A stretch of DNA of 64,000 bases from Argopecten irradians (lineage: Eukaryota; Mollusca; Bivalvia; Pectinida; Pectinidae): NCBI RefSeq assembly GCF_041381155.1, contig NC_091144.1, forward strand, positions 3,348,001 to 3,412,000, in the 5' to 3' direction. Positions 12,459 through 24,400 of the stretch are shown here, piece after piece. The notes beneath the pieces are model-generated. The model searched no databases, was not told where the DNA came from, and saw only the letters and a program-made list of their open reading frames with translations. Position 1 is the stretch's first letter; each line of letters starts with the position of its first letter. The translations under genes were made by a program, and so were the position numbers.

Positions 12459-15400
12459 ATGCCGACGCGAAGAGCCATTGCAGTCATGGCTATACGGATG
12501 GTCAAAGTTAGATTGTTATTAGGCCTTGCAGGTTTATGTGCACTTGCGGTGTTCTCTATGTTAAATGTGTCGTTGGAAGTCTCACTGGTGGATTCGAGGA
12601 GCAGCGATAACATGTCGTCTGATTCACGGACAAATAACATATCGTTTGACTCAACAAGACAAATAAATTATAGCAGTAATGAAACTAAACCCCATAAACT
12701 GGCGATTCTAATACCATTTCGCAACTGTCACAAAGAATTGGAGCAGTTTGTTCCCCATATGGCCAAGTTTCTAGAGGATCAACATGTGCATTATACCATC
12801 TACATAATTAACCAGGAGGACGATTATAGGTAGGTGCTGTTAGTCGAAGATGCATACCGCATTAATCGTAGTATAATCAGGGTCAATTTTTATCTCATAT
12901 GATTGTATGATGGAGATTTGATTAATATTTTTTAATGTTGAACTGCTCCCACCTATGTGAGAACACTTTATTCGTTTCGGAATCATTAAATGATTTTGAA
13001 CCTAAAAAAGTATACACATTTTCTTTACAACTACTAGATTTAAAAATCACAGAAGCCGTTTAGCCTAACAGTAGAAACGAAAACGAAAACATTATTATCA
13101 AATTCTGTTAAAAGAAAAGCTAAACAAAAATACGAGGACATTGATATCCTATTTTTTTATGTTTGCAAAGTTTTAAACATGTTTGTATCAAATATTTTCT
13201 TTAAGATAACGATATAAGCAAAATAAAACTAGTAATGCTTAAAGTATTTTGTTAAAATGATAAGGTAGAAAAGAAAGCGATGGAAAAATATGAAGAAAAA
13301 TTATTTGTTTTAAATAAATGGTCGTTTTATTCTGTTGCAACTCCGTATTCTGCTTTAATCTAAAAGTTATTTTATAACAAAAATATTATGAGCGAATAGT
13401 CACAAACGTTTACATTAGAAAAACACAACTAAAACTATATGTATTAACATACATATTGAGTATATAATATACACCGCTAATACCATGACGTAACTCAGAT
13501 GTTATTCATCATACCTGGATTAACTTTTACCTGCGGTCATAAACATTTGACAGCAAAGGATGATAATAAAACGAATCAATCATTTATGTAATATATCAGC
13601 GGTAAGCTTCCTGGACTTAGAATATTGCTTATAAATGTTAAATGTTGTTCTCAAAGTTGTTCGTCATTTATTCCCGTTAATACATCCGTTGCATTAGAAT
13701 TAACAACTTTTCGTAGATATTATGTGATCGATATATGGGAGGTCCCCATTGGCAGAATATGTACTGCGTTACTGGACCAGTTCAATTCAGTTCTTTTTTA
13801 CTTTATTTGAACCATTTGGCTCCTCAGTCTTTATCATGATCTTACTGGGTCTAGTGTCTGTTCACATTCAAGTCTTATTTTGTGAATAAAAAATATGAAA
13901 ACAACAATATTCTATCTAGGTCCCCGAGCATCTATTCTGGAAAATTTATAAAAGGATGTTTATGTAAGTAATACCCAGATTTGTAGTTTTTTGTTTCCTC
14001 AAGTATCATCGGATAAGAAGTTTATGTATAAGTTTGAAGTAGCTTTGTCAATTTAAGCACCAATTCAATGATTTAGTATGAATATCACCATGCAGACGGC
14101 ATTTGTACATTCAAATATGCAATGTATTACTAGCCATATCTACATTATTGTACATAATTAAGATAATGTCAATTGAAGAATTCAATTAAAACATAATTTA
14201 CTGTAAGTACATGATGTAATATTAAATATAATGACAGAATGGAAACAATTTTCAAGCGTTGATCATGGTATCGCTATTACTTTTTTTATTTCATAGGGGT
14301 ATGCCAAAATGTCTTGCAAATGTCTTTTTAATTGCATGGGAGATTTTCCATGATGACATGAATGCTGTGTATATCTGTATATCTCCTGGACTCCATCCTA
14401 AATATCACTACCGGACATTTATCGGGGGGATTCTTCTGATGAGACGAGAGCATTACAAACAGGTGGATTTTTTAATACTTAGATAAACCGTTCTGATATG
14501 TATTGAAGTTGCTTCCCTTTAATTCGTTATACGACAATCCATAGAACAAGGGGGGGGGGGGAGGGGGGGAGGAGGGGGGGGGGTAAATTAAGATAAATCA
14601 GAAAGATGATTTTTCAAGAAGATTGGAAAGAGAGCGATGGAGGGAAACATGTGTAAATCTGGATATGTTATGTGTAATAAATTGTCTGTGGATAATTAGA
14701 GAAGTGACGAAAAGTGTTTGTAAGTGGTGAGTGTCGAATTAAAGCCTTCCTACGAGAGGAAGACTTGCCAAGAAAGCATTTCTACATGTAAGTGATATGT
14801 TGAATTATGTTTTTATAACACAAAAAAGAATTATATCCAGCATTCGAAGTGTTATGTTACGGATAGACGAATGCGAAGGATAAGTGACATAGGTATTGTT
14901 AATATTATGTTTTCAAATTAAAGGTAAATGGGATGTCTAATGAATTCTGGGGATGGGGCGGAGAAGACGACGAGTTTGCACAGCGGATTTTATTTAACGG
15001 ATTGAAGGTTAGCATTCATAGTACATATTTATTTATTTATTTACTCTAATTATTATTATTGTGATTTTTTATTTGCAACCTGAATGTTATGGATAGTGAG
15101 CAATAACAGAGGGCTTGATTATAATTGAAGTCCCAATATCTCTATCTGTCTGATTTTTTTCATGATTTAGAAGAATTTTGAAAAAAAATCCTGTGGTAAA
15201 GCATGAAGAGACAGGACTAAATCGAAGAAAGATTCAGAAACTTTTGATACAAAATTTAATAAATAATGAACATCGCTAAGTGGGTTCCATTTTCCCAACA
15301 AGTCGAAGTTAACCGACATTGTAACCCATGTGACTACCGTACTTACGTAACGTCAGTTCCAAACTCTTCCAAAAACGCGTTATGAACTTTCCGACTGCTG

Positions 15401-16380
15401 TTCGGCAACAATCGTAACTTCTATGGCGACCAGTTTAAAATTAAGGCGTGTCTACAAGTGTCGACTTTCTACAACTACAGTACCAAAGTTATTAAGAAAT
15501 CATTATACGCATTCTTAATTCTACAAATGCTAACAATATTGGGGTGTGGCTTTAACATAAATCGGCCAATAATTTATTTCCCAGGTAACACACCCACAAG
15601 GTATAAGTACAGGTATACTTCACACCTTCCGCCATATCCATAACGACACAACTCGACCGAGGGATCAGGAACAGTATCAGAAAAATGTAAGGATACGATT
15701 TAACATAAAAAGTCCAAAAATCAAACTTATTTAGACAATAAACATCTTCTCTAAGCGTCTATTTTTGCTGCCATGAATCTACATATATTTGTGATTTGTT
15801 TCCAGTATTATGGAGGATTGTATTTGTATTGAATCATTTGCTATGAGTAGCTAAACGGTCTTCAAAGGACAACTTTCCTCCCTGTATGTTGTGTAAATAC
15901 ACATGGCGATGTTTGTTATGGCCTCATATTATAGCAGTAAGAAACTCACGTTTTAAAGTGTGATCTCACTGTAACGAACCACCTCTTACTCCATTGTATT
16001 GCATCTAAGTTTCCAACGATCAATTGTCTGTGTACCGAGTTCTAAGTAGGATTACTAACCACTCAATGTAGACTGTAATGAAGTTAGAATTGTTTTTAAA
16101 TATGATTTATAAGTTGCAATATACAGGGATCAGATTTCAATAATGGATTAAAGTATTTGGTTTCGTTATTTAACTTGATTTAACAATCTCTGGATTTCAG
16201 ATTGGACGGCTACCCCGTCTGTCTTCAGGGATAGATGATATACAATATACCTTAGTGAGCCGAAACGTCACTCTGATAAACGACACCCCTGTAACGTTCA
16301 TCAACGTACATCTATCATGTGACGTAGAAAGGACACCATGGTGTCTACAAGGAAAATCTGGAAATGTGCGTGTGCCTTGA
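12459..16380 (+). CDS. Chimeric B4GALT7-like gene, gene B 5' and gene A 3'
   Basis: Exon 1 (12459-12829) is a near-identical copy of gene B exon 1; the two differ by S48T and E120D. Exons 3-5 (14924-15007, 15585-15686, 16201-16380) are copies of gene A exons 3-5. Exon 2 is cut: only its last part remains (from about 14383), encoding [10 protein letters not shown] onward. If the acceptor at 14295-14296 is used, exon 2 becomes 14297-14462, with captured intron sequence replacing the lost part. All phases then fit, giving 300 residues with no internal stop. The lost part includes FNRA, GFLES and the metal-binding DVD, so galactosyltransferase activity is very unlikely. The membrane anchor, PFRNC segment, [10 protein letters not shown] and C-terminal Cys pair remain. 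A possible noncoding 5' exon ends near 12273 (CAG|GTAGGA), with the acceptor at 12453-12454. It could be an unexpressed pseudogene or a Golgi-retained inactive paralogue. Confidence 0.7.
14297..14462 (+). other. Predicted chimeric exon 2 spanning duplication junction
   Basis: A pyrimidine-rich acceptor (TTACTTTTTTTATTTCATAG) precedes 14297, and the gene A exon 2 donor follows 14462. The 166-nt exon joins the phase-2 end of exon 1 and the phase-0 start of exon 3 exactly in frame. Its first 82 nt derive from gene B intron 1, the next 4 (ATAT, 14379-14382) are filler, and the last 80 derive from gene A exon 2. Splicing is predicted and not shown. Confidence 0.5.
14550..14583 (+). repeat. Poly(G) tract in chimera intron 2
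   Basis: Counterpart of the tract at 5147-5184, reading G12-A-G7-A-GG-A-G10. Only the first run differs in length. Homopolymer length is also error-prone in sequencing, so the four-base difference may be technical. Confidence 0.9.
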
Positions 16381-17705
16381 AAACATAGAACATCTCAGTA
16401 GTGTAAAGTTCCGAACGGTATAAATAGAACCACTATAATGAATGTATTGCTGTAAGAATTGTTGGGTTGTAGATTTCGTGCATGCATTGCTGTGCCTATA
16501 ACAGAAACCGCATATGAGAAGATGTATGGAAACAGAAACATACATACATAGAGATTGGCAACTCCGCCATTTTTACGATCGGCAGATGTACCTCTGTATG
16601 TCCTTAGTTTTTTTCATCTAGATAAACTCTTAAATAGTTAAATAGAGCAGAATAACTTTAATATATTATAACTTCAGTAATTTTCAGAATGTTTGAGTTC
16701 GAGTTTGGAATAATATTTTAACTTATATATTAATAAAACAAAATGCACTTCCGGTTTTCGAAAAACCAGGAAAAATTGCTTATTTTCATGCTTTCAAATA
16801 TATTAAACAACACCGATTGGGAAAACTGATCTCAGCAAACCATTATATAATGCTAAACTTTGTGTTGATGCCAAAATATCATGTTTAAAATAATACACTT
16901 AAAAGTAGTTTTGCCAAGGGAAAATGCCTATTAACCGGAGATCCATCTGCCTGTCAACAAAGAAGGAATTTCAAATCTCTATGTATATATATGTTTCTGA
17001 TGGAATGAATATGCACACTAAATATTTGTATCTGTTTTGTTTGTTTTTGGCATGCTTATTCATTTTTTACATGGTAACATTCAAATCTAAATCATACTCA
17101 TGTGTGACGCATAGAAAATTAGAAATTGACATTGAACGTATACCAGAATATGAATCTTAATAAACACAAATTGACGTTAAAATATCTGCCAATGATTGCA
17201 TTAATGTTTTATCAGTATTCTTTTTGCATGCAAAAAATCTAATCTCGTCCACTTGCATCATATATGTTGTTACATTTTTATATAAATTACAAAGAATACG
17301 TAGACAGTACATTTTGACTGGCGAATCGATGAGACAAGAAAGATAACCTTTACGCCAAATCGTTCCAATGCCTATGTATTCTCTATCACCACTTTATAAC
17401 CTCATTTAAGCACAATTCAAAATGAAGCCGTGGCATTTTCACTTGTGACCGAAAGAATTGATAATATTTCTAAATCCAGAAGCTATATAGTGCAACACTT
17501 GAAAAAGGTCACAAATAAAAAAGATATAGCATAGTATATCGACATCTACTTGGAGCATTAAGCGTATAGTTCAGACTAGGCATAATTGTTCCAAAGGGAA
17601 CATAATTTACAATTTGTGTAGTGTACTCCGTCTCTACTCCAGCTTTTCGATTACATTGCATTTTTCAAGATTTGTTCAGGATTGCATTTTTCAAGATTTG
17701 TTCAG
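16381..17705. other. 3' flank of chimera, no gene seen
   Basis: Unit 2 counterpart of 6983-8279. It is nearly identical, apart from single-base indels near 17055-17085 that change which small ORFs stay open, and a 26-bp direct duplication at its right end (17657-17708). I see no coding signal. Confidence 0.4.
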
Positions 17706-18137
17706 GACGGCCTCCGGTGTAAGCGGTGTGTATGGAGTGATTATGAGTGGTGAGTGTTTTGAAGTTTGTCGGCGAAGATACCTACAGGTAGGACGTCGGA
17801 TTTGTACCTGTTTTCCCTATAGCATGATCGTAAAAGACGACTAAATAAAGGATCTTCTTTTTCCTTTCTTCCTAACTGACTTTATTTTTCCTATCGTCTC
17901 CCTTGACAACGTTTCACTTTTGGGCTTCAGTAGAGCGCTCGCCCCTGTGAGGAAGGCTTTGGATTTCTGTCCCCTGGTCAAGACACACCATAGTCTATAA
18001 AATGGTAGTTTCTGCTAAAATTTAGCGCTCAGCATACAGGGAGAAGCACGACTGGTTCGCTCGTTGTCAGTATATTGTGACCGGGTGGGGTGTGTTGCTT
18101 GGTGTCTTCGGCAGCATGTTTCAGTGATATATTACTA
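17706..18137 (+). mobile_element. SINE-like element, unit 2 copy
   Basis: Duplicate of the element at 8280-8712, including the tRNA-like head starting near 17921. It was copied with the segmental duplication and was not inserted independently, because both copies sit at the same relative position with the same flanks. Confidence 0.6.
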
Positions 18138-19603
18138 TTTACTTCCGATATTATAGCCTCGAGTCATTTAAACTCAGCATCCCGATAAATCCGGTATGTA
18201 TTATCCACTGGGGATAATCTTAATATTCTAGAACCATACACCTATGATATATGTGTAAATTCAAGGGTCGAATTACCAAGTAATAAACAATAAGCTGGAA
18301 TAATGCTTCATTTGACCAAATATCAAACTTGATGAAAGTACAATCTGAGTAATGACATTATATGTATACTGATACGAAGTGGTGAACATATACCAGTGAT
18401 CAAACTCACAGTGTGGTAAGATATACACGCATACCGGAGGATAATGATTAACGCTACACCATTCATCAATACACATTCGTTACCTTTAACAGAAATACAT
18501 GTATATAGGAATATGTAAAACGTGAGCTTATTTATGGTTTTCTGTTTTAGTTGGTTCAATACATTAACAATAGTACTATATCTATATGCTAAAGAATAGA
18601 ATCGGTCCCTAGAATTCAGATATCTGCATTAATGTGAAGAGAACAACCAACTAAATAATTTTACATAGACCACACTGTTAATGTGTGTTAAAGTTTGTAA
18701 TGAATTATTAAAACAAAGGAATATAAATTAGCTATTGTGTTCTATAAATATATAATTAAAGTCTAGGTTCTCATATAACACTAGATAGAAAAAAAAGTAA
18801 GGGTCCTTCAGCTCAAACGCCAACCAGGGTAGCTATATTGAAATCAGGCGCATTTTGCACTGAAAAATCCTGAAAATCTAATGTATATCAAAATTGATAT
18901 TTTGAACCTGAATCTCAATCTGAATTTCCAAATTAAAACCATGGTTATCTAGGAATAATTACCTGTCAGAAAACATTTTTACTTTTTAAATTCATTATTA
19001 GCCAGCCAATCAGCAGCCAGGTTACAATTCTATCCTTGACTCAATCTTGTATGCACAGCGGCCATTTCGAAGGTCATTTTTTTCATTTAGTTGGTTGTTC
19101 CCTATGAATGACCATTTTTTTAAAATGATAAGACACATTTATGTCTACCAGGGCTACCTCTATTGCAGCATTAAATCTGTTAGAAGTGATCAGGTTTTTA
19201 TCAGCATGCTAACGACGTGTCATTGTTGACGGTGTCAGTTAACGTTACTACATACATATAACGTTACATTACAGACTTACAGTACGGCTACTTTAATGCC
19301 CCGTATTTGTATTAACGATGAACAATAAAATATATAAGCTGTAATGTTCGGTAAGGAGTTGAACGGTACGTTTAAGGTTCCAGTACCCAACAAGCGTTAT
19401 CCCTTCCTATACATGCCCCTGTGTCTGTCTGTTGTCATTGAGTTGCCTCGAATGCTCAGTCTAGAAATATTTCGAATGCCATTGCGTACGTTCGATTGGC
19501 GCGCTTTTAATATTAGCCCAGTTTTTCTCGTGTTGGCCCAGTTTGCCCAGTTTTGCTATGAATGATATTTGCAGGACAGTTTTCTCATAGTGCTATTAAT
19601 ATG

Positions 19604-20069
19604 AAAGGTTTTATGGTGAAAGTATATGTGATATTTTTCACCCGAGTGCACATATCACTTTTGATATTTTCACTCAATATTGACCAATTAGAACACAGTA
19701 TTTACAGTGTGTCGTTTTGGCGAGAATACGATTTTAAAAAAAATATAAAACCAAAAATATAATATTACGTGAATCTTTCCTATGATACTTCATTATCAAT
19801 TGTTGGAGTATAAACGTGTTGCATTAGATTATCTTGGAAGTTGTGTTAATTCGAAATTTATTCCGTATGCGTGGAACTAAATAAGACAATTGCGCCTGAT
19901 TGAAATAAATCTACTGGTGTCAGTTTAGACCTAGACTAGAGACATGAGAATGTAAATTTTGTCATAAATAGAATATCCCTTGCTATACACACGTGAACTA
20001 TATCAAAGTTTCCACCTCACTCGATGAAATATAACTGTTATCTATCAAGAAACCAGGAATATCCTCTAT
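19604..20069. repeat. Fragments of dispersed hairpin repeat, unit 2
   Basis: Unit 2 counterpart of 10644-11110, nearly identical, with the same two pieces related to the element at 38024-38830. Confidence 0.55.
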
Positions 20070-20157
20070 ATATAAATCTGGCCAGGCCTGCCTTCCCTAC
20101 AGACTGTCACCAATAACATATGCGACACTCTCATAAATATATCCACTTAAACTTACA

Positions 20158-21138
20158 TGGATCAGAAGAATTTATCAGAGTAATGAGAAATGGCAGATTT
20201 TACTTAAAACTTATATTGACACAGATCTTCTTGCACATTGTGGCTCGGAATATATTAAGATATGTATAAATAAATCTAAAAATAAATTCTGGATTGATGT
20301 ATTCAAATCTTGGTATTTATTAAATTCAAAATACCTTGAGAATGTTCTGGAGAAAAACATTTTGAAAGCTCCTATTTGGTGCAATAGTAAAATCAAGGTA
20401 GGAGGGAGATCCGTCTATTATAAACATTATTACCAGAAAAGCATTTTTGTTATAAATGACATAAAATAATAAAGGAGAGTGACAAATTATTGTTTTACAC
20501 ATTTGAGGAATTCATTAGAATATATCGAGTAAACACAAATTTTCTACAGTATCAAGGTCTTGTCGCAGCGGTCAGAACTTTTATTGCATCATGCAATACA
20601 CACATACACAACATTTTTTATCCCTACATACCTCTCAATTTACAGATTTTTCTTAGGGATTATAAGGGTTCAAAAATTTTCTACAATATTTTTGTTAAAT
20701 CTGATATAATACCATCCGGCACCAGAAAGTGGAATGCTACATTTGACAACATAGACAAAGTGACCTGGTGTAAAATATATCAATTGCCCTTTTGTATAAC
20801 AACTAATTCAAAGCTTCAGTGGTTCCAATATAGAGTAAATCATCACATTCTTACAACTAACTCATTTTTATCCAAAATTGGATTAGTTGTCTCCCCTCTA
20901 TGTACATTTTGTAACTCTGAACCATCTTGTAGGTGTATGAAAGTAGGTGGGCATGCATGCATGAATTTGTACAGATGGGTATATGGTCCTACTTGTTAAT
21001 GTAATACCTATTGTGTGAATCAGATGGGTAAGTGAATTTCTTGTATATATAAAAATGAGAGTTAACGAGTTGATAGTTATGATAATTTGTAAATTGCAAT
21101 GATGAAAAACCTGAATAAAAATAAAATTATAAAAAAAT
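20158..21138 (+). pseudogene. Truncated LINE ORF2 C-terminal remnant, unit 2
   Basis: Unit 2 copy of the LINE fragment at 11199-12179. It keeps the same tandem stop codons and frame change, so the damage came before the duplication. The two copies differ in a few bases; in the 169-codon frame (20490-20999) one H/Y and one I/R change are visible. Confidence 0.7.
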
Positions 21139-21417
21139 ATATATCCCTTTGGGGCGACTGTGGTCATGTCGGGTGAATGAACACTTAGTGGTTCATTTGG
21201 AAATAAACAGATGGAAATCGTTTCTGATATCAGGTAGGAGATCATCTATTTTCATATCGCTACTTTTAAATAATTTCATTCCTCTCTATAAAATGAAATA
21301 ACATTATGGTTCACAACGAAATTTCAAAATTAACAAAAAAATCAATAATATTTATATACGTAGACATCCATTTTTTTCTACATTTAACAAGTATTTCTAT
21401 CATATTCCCACAGACAA

Positions 21418-24400
21418 ATGCCGACGCGAAGAGCCATTGCAGTCATGGCTATACGGATGGTCAAAGTTAGATTGTTATTAGGCCTTGCAGGTTTATGTGC
21501 ACTTGCGGTGTTCTCTATGTTAAATGTGTCGTTGGAAGTCTCACTGGTGGATTCGAGGACCAGCGATAACATGTCGTCTGATTCACGGACAAATAACATA
21601 TCGTTTGACTCAACAAGACAAATAAATTATAGCAGTAATGAAACTAAACCCCATAAACTGGCGATTCTAATACCATTTCGCAACTGTCACAAAGAATTGG
21701 AGCAGTTTGTTCCCCATATGGCCAAGTTTCTAGAGGATCAACATGTGCATTATACCATCTACATAATTAACCAGGATGACGATTATAGGTAGGTGCTGTT
21801 AGTCGAAGATGCATACCGCATTGATCGTAGTATAATCAGGGTCAATTTTTATCTCATATGATTGTATGATGGAGATTTGATTAATATTTTTTAATGTTGA
21901 ACTGCTCCCACCTATGTGAGAACACTTTATTCGTTTCGGAATCATTAAATGATTTTGAACCTAAAAAAGTATACACATTTTCTTTACAATTACTAGATTT
22001 AAAAATCACAGAAGCCGTTTAGCCTAACAGTAGAAACGAAAACGAAAACATTATTATCAAATTCTGTTAAAAGAAAAGCTAAACAAAAATACGAGGACAT
22101 TGATATCCTATTTTTTTATGTTTGCAAAGTTTTAAACATGTTTGTATCAAATATTTTCTTTAAGATAACGATATAAGCAAAACAAAACTAGTAATGCTTA
22201 AAGTATTTTGTTAAAATGATAAGGTAGAAAAGAAAGCGATGGAAAAATATGAAGAAAAATCATTTGTTTTAAATAAATGGTCGTTTTATTCTGTTGCAAC
22301 TCCGTATTCTGCTTTAATCTAAAAGTTATTTCATAGCAAAAATAATATGAGCGAATAGTCACAAACGTTTAAATTAGAAAAACACAACTAAAACTATATG
22401 TATTAACATACATATTGAGTATATGATATACACCGCTAATACCATGACGTTACTTAGATGTTATTCATCATACCTGGATTAACTTTTACCTGCGGTCATA
22501 AACATTTGACAGCAAAGGATGATAATAAAACGAATCAATCATTTGTGTAATATATCAGCGGTAAGCTTCCTGGACTTAGAATATTGCTTATAAATGTTAA
22601 ATGTTGTTCTCAAAGTTGTTCGTCATTTATTCCCGTTAATACATCCGATGCATTAGAATTAACAACTTTTCGTAGATATTATGTGATCGATATATGGGAG
22701 GTCCCCATTGGCAGAATATGTACTGCGTTACTGGACCAGTTCAATTCAGTTCTTTTTTACTTTATTTGAACCATTAGGCTCCTCAGTCTTTATCATGATC
22801 TTACTGGGTCTAGTGTCTGTTCACATTCAAGTCTTATTTTGTGAATAAAAAAATATGAAAACAACAATATCCTATCTAGGTCCCCGACCATCTATTCTGG
22901 AAAATTTATAAAAGGATGTTTATGTAAGTAATACCCTGATTTGTAGTTTTTTGTTTCCTCAAGTATCATCGGATAAGAAGTTTATGTATAAGTTTGAAGT
23001 AGCTTTGTCAATTTAAGCACCAATTCAATGATTTAGTATGAATATCACCATACAGACGGCATTTGTACATTTAAATATGCAATGTATTACTAGCCATATC
23101 TACATTATTGTACATAATGAAGATAATGTCAATTGAAGAATTCAATTAAAACATAATTTACTGTAAGTACATGATGTAATATTAAATATAATGACAGAAT
23201 GGAAACAATTTTCAAGCGTTGATCATGGTATCGCTATTACTTTTTTTATTTCATAGGGGTATGCCAAAATGTCTTGCAAATGTCTTTTTAATTGCATGGG
23301 AGATTTTTCATGATGACATGAATGCTGCGTATATCTGTTATAAGACTAAATTATCCTGAATTTATTAAGTAATATATTTTTGTTTCTTTTTTCCCTCAGA
23401 TTCAATCGAGCGACATTGGTAAATATAGGATTCCTTGAGAGTAGTCCCGACTGTGATTATATAGCTATCCATGATGTCGATCTACTCCCTCTAAATAATA
23501 ACCTTAGTTACCAGTACCCGGGGGCCGGGCCGTACCACGTGGCCTCGCCTCACCTCCACCCATACTATTTCTATGATGATTTTGTAGGAGGAATACTGCT
23601 AATAACCAAGGAACATTTTAGAGCTGTAGGTTTTAATGTGTTATCGTTTAACAAAAGCATAACAAAATAATTAGAAACTAAAATATGTTTTTGGGAGTTG
23701 AAATAAATCAGAGAAAAAGCAAACTTTTTCAATCACTTTACAAGTTAATTTTTGTTTACCATTTTAAATCAATATCTTTTTTATTCATTGATATAGTAAT
23801 GTTTATCCTAACTCATCTTGCTGAGGTAGTTCTCAATATTCTCAATGATATATCAGAGCCATAGCACAGAATTATTATCTCGTTAGTGATCAGGTAAGAG
23901 GTATGATATCTATGTAATAAGACACCGTGGTGTTTGATCATTTTGGTCGGATTAGACATGTTTTCGGAAAGATCGGGACTTTTTGTTATTGGGGAATGTG
24001 CTATGGGTGTCGGCTTTGACATGATGTTGACATGTTCAGGTATCAGATTAGACAGGTTTCAATTAAAAACATTTGATGTCTTTATTTGCAGCTGAATGGG
24101 ATGTCCAATAAATTCTGGGGCTGGGGCGGTGAGGATGACGAGTTTAAACTGAGGATTAACAAAGTCGGGTTAAAAGTGCGTATCTTTACTATATAGTGTG
24201 TTCTATAATTGCATTTTGTTACAACTGAGGGAAGTGTATGGAAATTAACACTAAAGTACTAAATTTCCGCTTCAGCTATATGTATATATCACGTCGAGAG
24301 CACACACAACGTCAAGCACCAAGTGAAGAATGGTCAAACATTTTTAATTCATTTATTTAAACTAAACATTTGCTTTCAACGTGTGAACAGTGTTTTACTG

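Larger units (their letters stand above)
4980..14378 (+). repeat. Tandem segmental duplication, unit 1 (about 9.4 kb)
   Basis: This block is repeated, with few differences, at 14383-23338. It runs from the middle of gene A exon 2 through the rest of gene A, a SINE, a LINE fragment, and exon 1 plus most of intron 1 of a gene B copy. The coordinate offset is about 9400 at the left end and about 8960 at the right end. The change in offset comes mainly from a 471-bp segment present only in this unit. Confidence 0.95.
14383..23338 (+). repeat. Tandem segmental duplication, unit 2 (about 9.0 kb)
   Basis: This is the second copy of 4980-14378. It starts inside gene A exon 2 sequence and ends inside gene B intron 1. 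Compared with unit 1 it lacks the 471-bp segment, has a 26-bp direct duplication at about 17683-17708, a 4-bp duplication near 19560, and a shorter poly(G) tract. Its right part supplies exon 1 of the intact gene B. Confidence 0.95.
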
